Assembly: GCA_903922535.1 (NCBI GenBank)
Contig: CAIXUF010000352.1
Span: forward strand, 1-5,474
DNA: 5,474 nt
Reading direction: 5' to 3'
Origin: Candidatus Hydrogenedentota bacterium
GTDB lineage: Bacteria > Hydrogenedentota > Hydrogenedentia > Hydrogenedentiales > CAITNO01
Below, one piece after another: positions 1-5,474 of this stretch (its first letter is position 1; every line of letters starts with the position of its first letter). The notes below the pieces were generated by a model that saw only the letters and a program-made list of their open reading frames with translations, did no database searches and was not told where the DNA came from. The position numbers and the translations under genes were made by a program.

Positions 1-3000
1 ACGGCTGCGTTGGCGCGGTGCCCAGCTTCGTGCAGTTCGTGATGGATATGTGCGATCCCAATCCTGTTGTGACGCAGTTTCCGGAGGTGGGTTACGAACT
101 CCCGCGGGGAACATACCCGGTGACCGTGACGGCGACCGACAATTCGGGAAACGTTTCGACCTGCACCTCGACGCTGATCCTTGCGGGGAGCGGCATGTCT
201 TGCCGTGTTGATGCGCGAAACACCACCGGACCCTGGGACGGCAGCACCTGGGAAACGGCGTTCCGGGACATCCAGTCCGCGGTGGACGCGGCCGCCAACA
301 ACTGCGGCGGTGAGGTCTGGGTCGCCGAAGGCTGGTACACCGCGATGACAGACCCGGTGGTGACGATGCGGCCGGGTGTTGATCTCTATGGCGGGTTTGC
401 CGGCACGGAAGAGGCGCGCGACGGGCGCGACGTCCAGGCGCATGTCACGACGATCGACGGCCAGGGCGGGCATGCCTGCGTTTACGGCGCGGACAACGCC
501 CGGCTGGACGGCTTCACCATCACCCAAGGCGGCGGTGCACTGCGGCTGGGGGCCGGGAGTTCCTGGGCATGGATCGTGGCGCTTTGGGGTGGGTCGGATC
601 CGCACGTGGTTGCCGTGGACAATTCGGGCGTTTCCCCCACGATGGCCAACTGCACGATAACGGGCAACGACAGCGTTTTTGCTGTTGCCAATCTGACGGA
701 AGGCGGAAGCCCGTCCAGTCCCCTGATCACAGGATGTGTCATTGCGGACAACGCCAACAGCGTTGCCGTCATCTTCTGCGGCGCGCAAACCGGGGCAGTG
801 ACCGCAGCCCGGATTGAAGACTGTTCCTTTACCGGCAATTCGAATGCGATGGCGTCTCTTGCCTGCGGCGGCCAGAGCACGCCAACCATTGCGCGGTGCA
901 TATTTACCTCAAATGCGGGCGCCTTGACGGGTTTTGTGTTAGATTCCGGCAGCACCTGTGCCACACAGGTGGAGAACAGCGTCTTCTCACAGCATTCTGG
1001 CCCTGTTGTTCATTGCGGCAGCATAAGCCGCGACCCAATAACAGTGGCGTTCACCAACTGCGTGTTTACTCAGAATACGGGAACGCCGTCTTTCTGCCTC
1101 GCGGAATACTATCCGGTGCAGGCGGAACTCCGCAACTGCATAGTCTGGGACAATGCCTCACCGCTGCTGGGCGACCGCGCGACCCTCGCGGCCTCTTACA
1201 GCGATATAGAGGGTGGATGCATCGGGACGGGCAATATTGACGCCGATCCCCTGCTTGTGCATGCCGGGGACACCTATCTGCAGCTTCAGGATGGCTCTCC
1301 CTGCATTGACACGGGCACTGCGACGGGTGCGCCCACCACGGACATCCGGGGGGTACCGCGTCCGCAGGGCGCGGGTGTCGACATGGGTGCCTACGAGGCA
1401 GACGAAACCCCGCCGATCATCACCCTGCTGGGCGCCAGTCCGGAAACCGTGGATTGCGGTGCGGCCTACAACGATGCGGGCGCGACGGCCAGTGACTCCT
1501 GCGCGGGCGATCTGACGGACAGCATCGCGGTAACCAACCCGGTGAACACTTCAGTGCCCGGCACTTACACCGTGCGCTACAACGTGGATGACGGCTACGG
1601 CAACAGCGCCGCCGAGGTCACCCGGACAGTGACCGTGTTGGAGTGCGCGGGGCCTTATCGTGTCAACGCGCAAAACACCGCAGGGCCTTGGAACGGTAAG
1701 ACTTGGGCCACGGCATACCGCGACATCCAGTCGGCCGTGGATGCGGCGGCGGCGGCGGGCGGCGGTGAGGTGTGGGTTGCCGCGGGCACCTACACTTCCA
1801 CGAACGATCCCGTGGTGACGATGCGGTCCGGCGTGGGCATCTATGGCGGGTTTGCCGGCACGGAGGACACTCGGGAGGCGCGCAACTGGTCTGTGAACGT
1901 CACCGTCATTGACGGAGAGAACGCGCGCCGGTGCGTGACGGGCGCGAACGCAGCGGTGTTGGACGGCTTTACCATCACCCGCGGATATGCGGCCAACGGC
2001 GGGGGAATGATCAATTCCGGGACATCCCCCACGATTGCCAACTGCATCTTCGAGGGGAACAGCGCCGAAAGCCCGGGGAGCGGCGGCGGGAAGTCTCTGA
2101 ACGGGTTCAGGCGTTCGGGAAGCTCCGGAAGGACGGGCAATCGTTCCCTTGCAAAGGATTCAGGCGGTGGCGGGAACGGCGGCGGAATGTTCAACGAAAA
2201 CGCCTCGCCGACGGTGACCAACTGTCTGTTCAGAAACAACATTGCCTCCGGTGATTCCGGCGGGGGCATGAGGAACAATTTGTCCTCACCGGTCTTGACC
2301 GGGTGCATATTCTCGCAGAATGCGGCGTATTTCTCCGGCGGCGGAATATGCAATGACCAGTCCTCGCCGACCATGGTGAACTGTGTCTTCACGGGCAACA
2401 CGGCTGAGAACGGCGGCGGCGGCGGGCTGTTCAACGCGCTCTCCTCCACGCACGCCACGAACTGCGTCTTCCTGAACAACGCCGCGGGCGGGCCGGACGG
2501 CGGCGGAGGAATCTGCAGCGACGGCGGAACGCCGGTGGTGACCAACAGCATACTATGGGGGAATTCCGGCGGGGCGATTGCGGGTGCGGCCACAGTGACC
2601 TATTCCTGCATTCAAGGGGGATTCGACGGCGTCGGAAACATCAGCGCGGACCCGCTGTTTGTGGATCCCACCGGTGGCAGCCTGCAGCTTCAGGCGGATT
2701 CGCCGTGCCTTGGTTCAGGCACATCGAACGGTGCGCCCTCTACGGACATCCTGGGGACGGAGCATCCGCAGGGCGGGGGAGTCAACATGGGCGTGTACGC
2801 GGGGGCGGCCGCACCGGACGAGATTGTCACACTCACCGTGGCGGTTTCCCCGGCCGGCGGCGGCGTCACGACACCGCCCGAAGGGGTGCATTCCTTTGTG
2901 CGGGGCGAGAACGTCCCGCTGTTCGCCAGAGGATTAACCTGCCACACGTTCACGGGCTGGAGCGGCGACATTTCCAGCGCCTCACCGGGTTCCAGCATCG

Positions 3001-5474
3001 TTATGGACGGCAACAAGACAGTGACGGCGACCTTCGCGGACCTCACTCCGCCCGTGGTGACCATTTGCGGCGGCAGCATGCTTGTGGAAGAGTGCGGCGT
3101 GGCCTTTTCGCTTCCCACGGCTTTGGCTGCGGATGCTTGCGCCGGCCCGTTGGCCGCCATGGCAACCGACGTGGGCGGCCTTGATGTGGATCATCCCGAG
3201 TCGGGCGTGTACACCGTGCTGTACACAAGCGATCCGGACGGTGCCGGACTGCGTGGCGCGGCCACACTGACCGTGACCGTGATGGACGACATGCCGCCGG
3301 TCATAACGCTGATCGGTCTTCGGGAGGTGACGGTGGAGTGCGGCAGCGCGTACAGCGATGCGGGCGCGATAGCGATGGACGCCTGCGCAGGCACACTGAC
3401 GGTGACGGTTGGCGGCGACACGGTGAACACGGCGGTGTGCGGCGTCCACACCGTGCGTTACAACGCAAGCGATGGCTACGGCAACAGAGCCGCCGAGGTC
3501 ACGCGCGCGGTAACCGTTTGGGGAAGCGGTGGGCCTTACCGTGTCAACGCGCAAAACACCGCCGGACCCTGGGACGGCGGTTCTTGGGAAACGGCGTTCC
3601 AGGACATTCAGTCTGCGGTGGATGTTGCCGCCAGCGGCTGCGGCGGCGATCTGTGGGTTGCCGCGGGCACATACACTTCGACGAGCGACCCCGTGGTGAC
3701 GATGCGGCCCGGGGTGAGAATCTATGGCGGATTTGTCGGTGCCGAGGACTCGCTGGACGACCGCAACTGGACGGCGAATGTCACCGTAGTTGACGGCCAA
3801 GAAATGCGTCGGTGCGTCGTGGGCTCCAATGCGGCCGTGCTGGACGGCTTTACCGTCACCCGGGGGCGTTCTGACATGGGCGGCGGGATGTACAACGCTG
3901 ACTCTTCCTCGGCGACGGTGACGAATTGCGTGTTTACCAGCAACTCGGCAAGCTATTACGGTGGCGGGATGTGCAACACCGACTCTTCTTCGCCGACGGT
4001 GGCAAACTGCACGTTCACCGGCAATTTGGGCCCCTACGGGGGCGGCGGGATGTGCAACAGATTCTCTTCTTCGCCGACGGTGACGAACTGCGCGTTCGCG
4101 GGCAACTTGGCTGACTCCGGCGGCGGGATGGAGAACGGCTTCTCTTCTTCTCCGACGGTGACGAACTGCACGTTCACAGGCAACACGATCCTAAATCTCG
4201 GCGGTGGCGGCGGTGGCGGCATGCACAACAATACGTCTTCGCCGACATTGATAAACTGCACGTTCACGGGCAACTCGTCCGGCGATTGTGGTGGGGGGAT
4301 TTGCGACTACATCGGTTCCTCACCGGTATTGACGAACTGCATCCTTTGGGGCGACACGGCCCCCTCCGGGGCGGAAATATATGATGGTTCGAAGTCCACG
4401 CCGATGGTGACCTATTCGTGCGTCCAGGGCGGATACTCCGGAGTGGGAAACATCAATGCGGACCCGTTGTTCATGGATGCCGTCGGCGGCTCCCTGCAGC
4501 TTCAGGAGGGCTCGCCATGCATTGACACGGGCACTTCAGCCAATGCGCCCGCCACGGACATTGCGGGGGTTGCGCGTCCCCAGGGTGCCGGTGTCGACAT
4601 GGGCGCCTACGAGGCATTGACGAACCCGGCAGACACCACCCCGCCGATCTTCACCACGCCGCCGGCCAGTCAGGCCGTTGACGCTGGCGTTGATTGCACG
4701 GCCCCTGTGCCTGACTTCACTGCGGGCGTCGTGGCCGAGGACTCCGGCGGCGGTCTCGTGACGCTGACCCAGTCTCCGGCGGCGGGCACTTCCGTCGTGT
4801 TTTCCGCGCTCGACACGGGCCACACGAGTGTGCCCGTGACCGTTACGGCTACCGACGCGGCGGGCAACAAGACCGACAGCGTGGCAACGCTGACCGTGTG
4901 GTATGGCCAGTGTGAAGTGCCAGTTCCCAACGTGGTGGGTATGGGCGTGCATGCGGCGGAAGCCGCGATGATGGCGGCCGGACTGACACCGGGAATACCC
5001 GGACTTGAGTGCAGCAACACGGTTGACTGGTTCGTCGTCATCAGCCAGACCCCATCGGGAGGCATGGCGAAGTGGAACAGCACAGTCAACTATGTGGTTT
5101 CGAGCGGTCCGTGCATCGTGCCGGTTCCCAACGTGGTCGGTATGCCGCAGGCTGCGGCGGAAGCCGCGGTGCTTGCGGCTGATCTGACGGTTGGCGCGGT
5201 GACGACGGCGTGCAGCAACACGGTTGCTGTGGGCAATGTGATCAGTCAGAACACCATTTGGACGCCCGACTTGGCGCCCTGGCACAGTCCGGTTGACTTG
5301 GTGGTTTCGTCCGGCCCATGCAGCAGTGTGCCGGTTCCCAACGTGACCGGCCTGACACAGGCTGCGGCGGAGGCCGCCGTGCTTGCGGCCGACCTGACCG
5401 TGGGCGCGGTGACAACGACGTGCAGCAACACGGTTGCCGCGGGCGTCGTGATCAGCCAGACCCCGTCGGGCGGA
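1..5474 (+). CDS. Giant modular beta-helix / Ig-like / PASTA repeat protein, partial at both ends
   Basis: The frame starting at base 3 stays open to the last base, giving 1,824 codons; start, signal peptide and C-terminal anchor lie outside the window. The visible order is HYR tail, beta-helix, DUF5011-like Ig, beta-helix, InlB B-like repeat, two Ig-like domains, beta-helix, HYR-like domain and three PASTA-like repeats. The protein is rich in Gly, Thr, Val, Asn and Ser, has regularly placed cysteines and shows no obvious membrane segment, all of which fits an exported protein. Known families of this build act as adhesins, surface or matrix proteins, and some beta-helices of this type are polysaccharide lyases. 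I see no lyase catalytic signature, so binding or structural work is the safer inference. Frame continuity across every domain boundary shows this is one gene and not several. Exact function is unknown. Confidence 0.95.
3..188 (+). other. HYR-type Ig-like domain, C-terminal part
   Basis: Residues 1-62 end in the motif TYPVTVTATDNSGNVSTC followed by a hydrophobic strand (STLIL), which is the usual last two strands of a HYR (hyalin repeat) domain. The first half of the domain lies upstream of the window. HYR domains are extracellular Ig-like spacers. A similar end (VTVTATDAAGNKTDS) recurs in the domain after beta-helix module 3, so the upstream protein probably contains more of this repeat pattern. 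Confidence 0.75.
201..530 (+). repeat. Header repeat, copy 1
   Basis: This stretch encodes the beta-helix header. It aligns without length change to 1656-1985 (offset 1,455 bases) and to 3537-3866 (offset 3,336 bases). It lacks the conserved DUF5011 partner seen before the other two copies, being preceded by a HYR domain tail. Best conserved segments are GACATCCAGTC-like (DIQS) and CCGGTGGTGACGATGCGG-like (PVVTMR). Confidence 0.8.
1197..1397 (+). other. Choice-of-anchor Q-like tail of beta-helix module 1
   Basis: Residues 399-465 contain YSDIEGG, GNIDADPLLV, LQLQDGSPCIDTGT, TDIRGVPRPQG and VDMGAYE. This block regularly closes beta-helix regions in large bacterial surface proteins and is annotated as the choice-of-anchor Q domain. 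Here it sits inside the protein and is followed by an Ig domain, so it caps the helix and is not the final anchor. All consensus residues are kept. Confidence 0.75.
1407..1640 (+). other. Ig-like domain 1 (DUF5011 type)
   Basis: Residues 469-546 show the typical layout: TPPIITLLG, VDCGAAYNDAGATASDSC, GDLTDSIAV, NTSVPGTYTVRYNVDD and GYGNSAAEVTRTVTV. This matches the bacterial DUF5011/Ig-like domain that links repeats in cell-surface proteins. Cysteines at residues 485 and 500 (C-x14-C) are placed as in the other two Ig-like domains and could form a disulfide outside the cell. The domain is copied, with one codon of length difference, at 3291-3521. Confidence 0.85.
1410..1985 (+). repeat. Ig-plus-header repeat, copy 2
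   Basis: This stretch encodes the DUF5011-like Ig domain followed by the header of module 2. It matches 3294-3866 in the same order, with offset 1,884 bases at the Ig start and 1,881 bases from the Ig end onward, so a single codon differs. Shared DNA includes GTGTCAACGCGCAAAACACC at 1660-1679 and 3541-3560. Confidence 0.85.
2091..2156 (+). other. Basic, Ser/Gly-rich loop inserted between two beta-helix coils
   Basis: Residues 697-718 (KSLNGFRRSGSSGRTGNR plus SLAK) hold two Lys and four Arg in 22 positions, while surrounding coils are nearly free of basic residues. It is flanked by Gly runs on both sides, and the normal coil pattern resumes at GGGMFNENASPTVTNC. The reading frame is preserved. 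Compared with the usual 27-residue step, this coil-to-coil distance is 60 residues. A surface-exposed loop is the simplest reading; a decayed extra coil is the alternative. Confidence 0.6.
2184..2549 (+). repeat. Tandem coil repeats of about 81 bases in module 2
   Basis: Five units are marked by the Asn/Gly-Cys/Ser step at 2220, 2301, 2379, 2460 and 2544, with SSP or ASP strands and GGGM, GGGI or GGGL turns. DNA similarity between units is lower than in module 3 but the protein pattern is regular. Confidence 0.75.
2601..2798 (+). other. Degenerate choice-of-anchor Q-like tail of module 2
   Basis: Residues 867-932 align with the tails of modules 1 and 3 (YSCIQGG, GNISADPLFVD, SLQLQADSPC, TDILG, PQG) but differ at otherwise fixed positions: CIDTGT is CLGSGT, RPQG is HPQG, VDMG is VNMG and GAYE is GVYA. 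It is also the only tail followed by an InlB-like repeat and not by an Ig or HYR domain. Confidence 0.65.
2820..3038 (+). other. Divergent InlB B-type repeat
   Basis: Residues 940-1012 read EIVTLTVAVSPAGGGVTTPP, then HTFTGWSGDIS and VMDGNKTVTATFA. The TGWSGD core and the NKTVTATF end are hallmarks of the divergent InlB B-repeat (Flg_new-like) family, a small beta-grasp-like repeat found in many bacterial surface proteins. It appears once and sits between beta-helix module 2 and the paired Ig-like domains, probably as a spacer or binding element. Confidence 0.85.
3042..3287 (+). other. Ig-like domain 2 (diverged HYR/DUF5011 type)
   Basis: Residues 1014-1095 begin LTPPVVTICGG and end AATLTVTVMD, with SGVYTVLYTSDPDGAG as the penultimate strand pair. 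It lacks the Y-x-D-x-G-A motif of domains 1 and 3, having FSLPTALAADAC in its place, but keeps the C-x14-C pair at residues 1031 and 1046. An additional cysteine is at residue 1022. The family assignment is by layout and is less certain than for its neighbours. Confidence 0.65.
3291..3521 (+). other. Ig-like domain 3 (DUF5011 type), paralogue of domain 1
   Basis: Residues 1097-1173 carry MPPVITLIG, VTVECGSAYSDAGAIAMDAC, VHTVRYNASDGYGNRAAEV and TRAVTV. Alignment to the domain at 1407-1640 needs only one codon of gap. The C-x14-C pair is at residues 1113 and 1128, and there is an extra Cys in NTAVCG where domain 1 has NTSVPG. It leads directly into the header of beta-helix module 3, as domain 1 leads into module 2. 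Confidence 0.83.
3294..3866 (+). repeat. Ig-plus-header repeat, copy 3
   Basis: Second copy of the composite unit at 1410-1985. Conservation over both the Ig domain and the header argues that the two were copied together as one segment, with the coils between them free to diverge or be replaced. Confidence 0.85.
3903..4344 (+). repeat. Tandem coil repeats of about 81 bases in module 3
   Basis: Six consecutive units share near-identical DNA around TCGCCGACGGTGACGAACTG and then TGCACGTTCAC.GGCAAC. Periods are 81, 81, 78, 90 and 81 bases, always a multiple of three, so copy changes keep the frame. Similarity is much higher than among module 1 coils, which suggests recent amplification or homogenisation. 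Confidence 0.85.
4413..4613 (+). other. Choice-of-anchor Q-like tail of beta-helix module 3
   Basis: Residues 1471-1537 read YSCVQGGYSGVGNINADPLF, then SLQLQEGSPCIDTGT, TDIAGVARPQG and VDMGAYE. It is intact at all the positions that are changed in module 2 and nearly matches the module 1 tail. Confidence 0.75.
4635..4898 (+). other. HYR-like domain
   Basis: Residues 1545-1632 start TTPPIFTTPPASQAVDAG, contain DCTAPVPDFTAGVVAEDSGG and end VPVTVTATDAAGNKTDSVAT. The pattern (PP-I, D-C-T-A-x-V-P-D-F, then T-A-T-D-x-x-G-N) is that of HYR domains. It joins the last beta-helix to the PASTA array and resembles the domain cut off at the left edge of the window. Confidence 0.8.
4917..5114 (+). other. 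PASTA-like repeat 1
   Basis: Residues 1639-1704 follow the PASTA pattern: VPVPNVVGMGVHAAEAAMMA, GLTPG, VISQTPSGG, and a final NYVVSSGPC. In serine/threonine kinases and penicillin-binding proteins PASTA repeats bind peptidoglycan fragments, but here they follow beta-helix and HYR domains. Cysteines at 1670 (CSNTV) and 1704 (SGPC) are not part of the kinase-type PASTA consensus; another Cys at 1637 precedes the repeat. Confidence 0.85.
5118..5321 (+). other. PASTA-like repeat 2
   Basis: Residues 1706-1773 contain VPVPNVVGMPQAAAEAAV, LTVGAVTTACSNTV, VISQN and VDLVVSSGPC. Cysteines at 1737 and 1773 match those of repeat 1. The usual QTPSGG turn is replaced by QNTIWTPDLAPWHSPV, a longer loop with two Trp. 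The start of the next repeat is 210 bases downstream of the equivalent base here, against 201 bases between repeats 1 and 2. Confidence 0.83.
5121..5474 (+). repeat. PASTA DNA tandem repeat (period 210 bases)
   Basis: CCGGTTCCCAACGTG starts at 5121 and again at 5331. The following bases, including CAGGCTGCGGCGGA and GTGCAGCAACACGGTTG, are largely shared. The second unit runs off the window. The repeat at 4917 is an older, more diverged relative. Confidence 0.82.
5328..5474 (+). other. PASTA-like repeat 3, cut by the window end
   Basis: Residues 1776-1824 read VPVPNVTGLTQAAAEAAVLA, LTVGAVTTTCSNTV and VISQTPSGG, where the window stops before the last strand. Its DNA is very close to repeat 2 over the first 130 or so bases. 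The middle Cys is at 1807. More repeats probably follow. Confidence 0.85.

Larger units (their letters stand above)
201..1397 (+). other. Right-handed parallel beta-helix module 1
   Basis: The header at residues 67-176 (NTTGPWDGSTWETAF, then DIQSAVDAAA, VVTMRPGV, LYGGFAGTEE, LDGFTITQG) opens the module. Coils follow, with the turn position N/G/D/R-C/S at codons 648, 732, 819, 894, 975, 1056 and 1134, spaced 84, 87, 75, 81, 81 and 78 bases. A choice-of-anchor Q-like tail closes it at GAYE (1386-1397). This is the most diverged of the three modules: its coils lack the Gly-Gly-Gly-Met turn seen in modules 2 and 3, and many carry extra cysteines. An insertion of about 21 residues with three tryptophans sits between the header and the first regular coil. 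The fold call is inferred from coil periodicity and header similarity to beta-helix proteins. Confidence 0.85.
1653..2798 (+). other. Right-handed parallel beta-helix module 2
   Basis: The module starts at GPYRVNAQNTAGPWNGKTW and keeps the full header up to LDGFTITRG (1959-1985). Its coils carry the Asn-Cys step at codons 2040, 2220, 2301 (Gly-Cys), 2379, 2460 and 2544 (Asn-Ser), preceded by SPTVTN-like strands and Gly-rich GGGM/GGGI turns. Spacing is 81, 78, 81 and 84 bases except for one 180-base gap. That gap holds a basic loop of about 33 extra residues. The tail (2601-2798) is altered relative to modules 1 and 3. The sequence supports a beta-helix fold; the ligand is unknown. Confidence 0.88.
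3534..4613 (+). other. Right-handed parallel beta-helix module 3
   Basis: The module opens with PYRVNAQNTAGPWDGGSWE, continues through the conserved header to LDGFTVTRG (3840-3866), and then shows the clearest coil ladder in the window. The Asn-Cys step falls at codons 3924, 4005, 4086, 4164, 4254 and 4335, spaced 81, 81, 78, 90 and 81 bases. Each coil repeats the pattern SSSPTVTNCTFTGN followed by a GGGM turn. Stacked Asn and Cys positions are typical of an Asn ladder inside a parallel beta-helix. The tail at 4413-4613 closes the module before a HYR-like domain. Confidence 0.9.

Noticed and set aside
195..197. ATG at 195 as a possible gene start
   Set aside because: It is in frame but sits between a HYR domain tail and a beta-helix header; upstream codons clearly encode protein, and no convincing ribosome binding site or signal peptide follows.
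1841..2593. 250-codon open frame on the minus strand
   Set aside because: It is the antisense of beta-helix module 2; its Pro-rich repeats (PPP...) mirror Gly-rich turns on the + strand, and the + strand frame is a clear match to known domains.
2555..3184. 209-codon open frame on the + strand, other frame
   Set aside because: Arg/Gly-rich shadow overlapping the InlB-like repeat and Ig domain of the real frame; no domain pattern.
2982..3800. 272-codon open frame on the minus strand
   Set aside because: Rich in Arg, His and Ala with no recognisable domain; it lies opposite Ig-like domains and the module 3 header, and is explained by GC-rich codon bias.
1410..3866. Transposon or insertion sequence as cause of the large direct repeats
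   Set aside because: No transposase, inverted repeats or target duplication are visible; the repeats coincide with protein domain borders.
3903..4344. Regular repeats as a possible CRISPR array
   Set aside because: Period is a multiple of three, the repeats encode beta-helix coils, and there are no unique spacers between short palindromic repeats.
201..4613. Pectate lyase or other polysaccharide-degrading activity of the beta-helix modules
   Set aside because: The fold is compatible, but I could not find a catalytic motif; the modules are called as structural or binding helices only.
4536..5285. 249-codon open frame on the minus strand
   Set aside because: Opposite the HYR-like and PASTA-like domains; Arg/His/Gly-rich with no domain pattern, so treated as a shadow.

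Overview
The window lies entirely inside one very large protein-coding gene on the + strand. Reading codons from base 3 to base 5474 gives 1,824 codons without a stop. Neither the start nor the end of the gene is present. Residue n of the visible protein begins at base 3n, and residue numbers below use this rule. I see no intergenic DNA, RNA gene, promoter, terminator, CRISPR array or mobile element.

The protein is a modular, probably secreted or surface-exposed repeat protein. The order is: tail of a HYR-type Ig-like domain (3-188); beta-helix module 1 (201-1397); Ig-like domain of DUF5011 type (1407-1640); beta-helix module 2 (1653-2798); divergent InlB B-type repeat (2820-3038); two more Ig-like domains (3042-3287 and 3291-3521); beta-helix module 3 (3534-4613); a HYR-like domain (4635-4898); and three PASTA-like repeats (4917-5114, 5118-5321, 5328 to the window end). 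Each beta-helix module has the same plan. It starts with a header (GPWDG..WETAF.DIQSAVD, then VVTM.PGV..YGGF.GTE, then LDGFTITRG). Next come coils of about 27 residues marked by an Asn-Cys step, and it closes with a tail (DADPLF...SPCIDTGT...RPQGAGVDMGAYE) of the kind annotated as 'choice-of-anchor Q'.

The gene grew by internal duplication. An Ig-plus-header unit at 1410-1985 recurs at 3294-3866 with a single one-codon length difference. The header alone also occurs at 201-530 with no length change. Module 3 coils are nearly identical to each other at DNA level, whereas module 1 coils are strongly diverged.

Organism: the composition is GC-rich. This mix of parallel beta-helix, DUF5011/HYR, InlB-like and cysteine-containing PASTA repeats is typical of giant surface proteins from environmental bacteria of the Planctomycetota, Verrucomicrobiota, Lentisphaerota and Hydrogenedentota kind, often known from metagenomes. 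That is an inference from architecture only. The likely role is adhesion, matrix or polysaccharide interaction. No catalytic motif could be identified, so an enzymatic role is not claimed.
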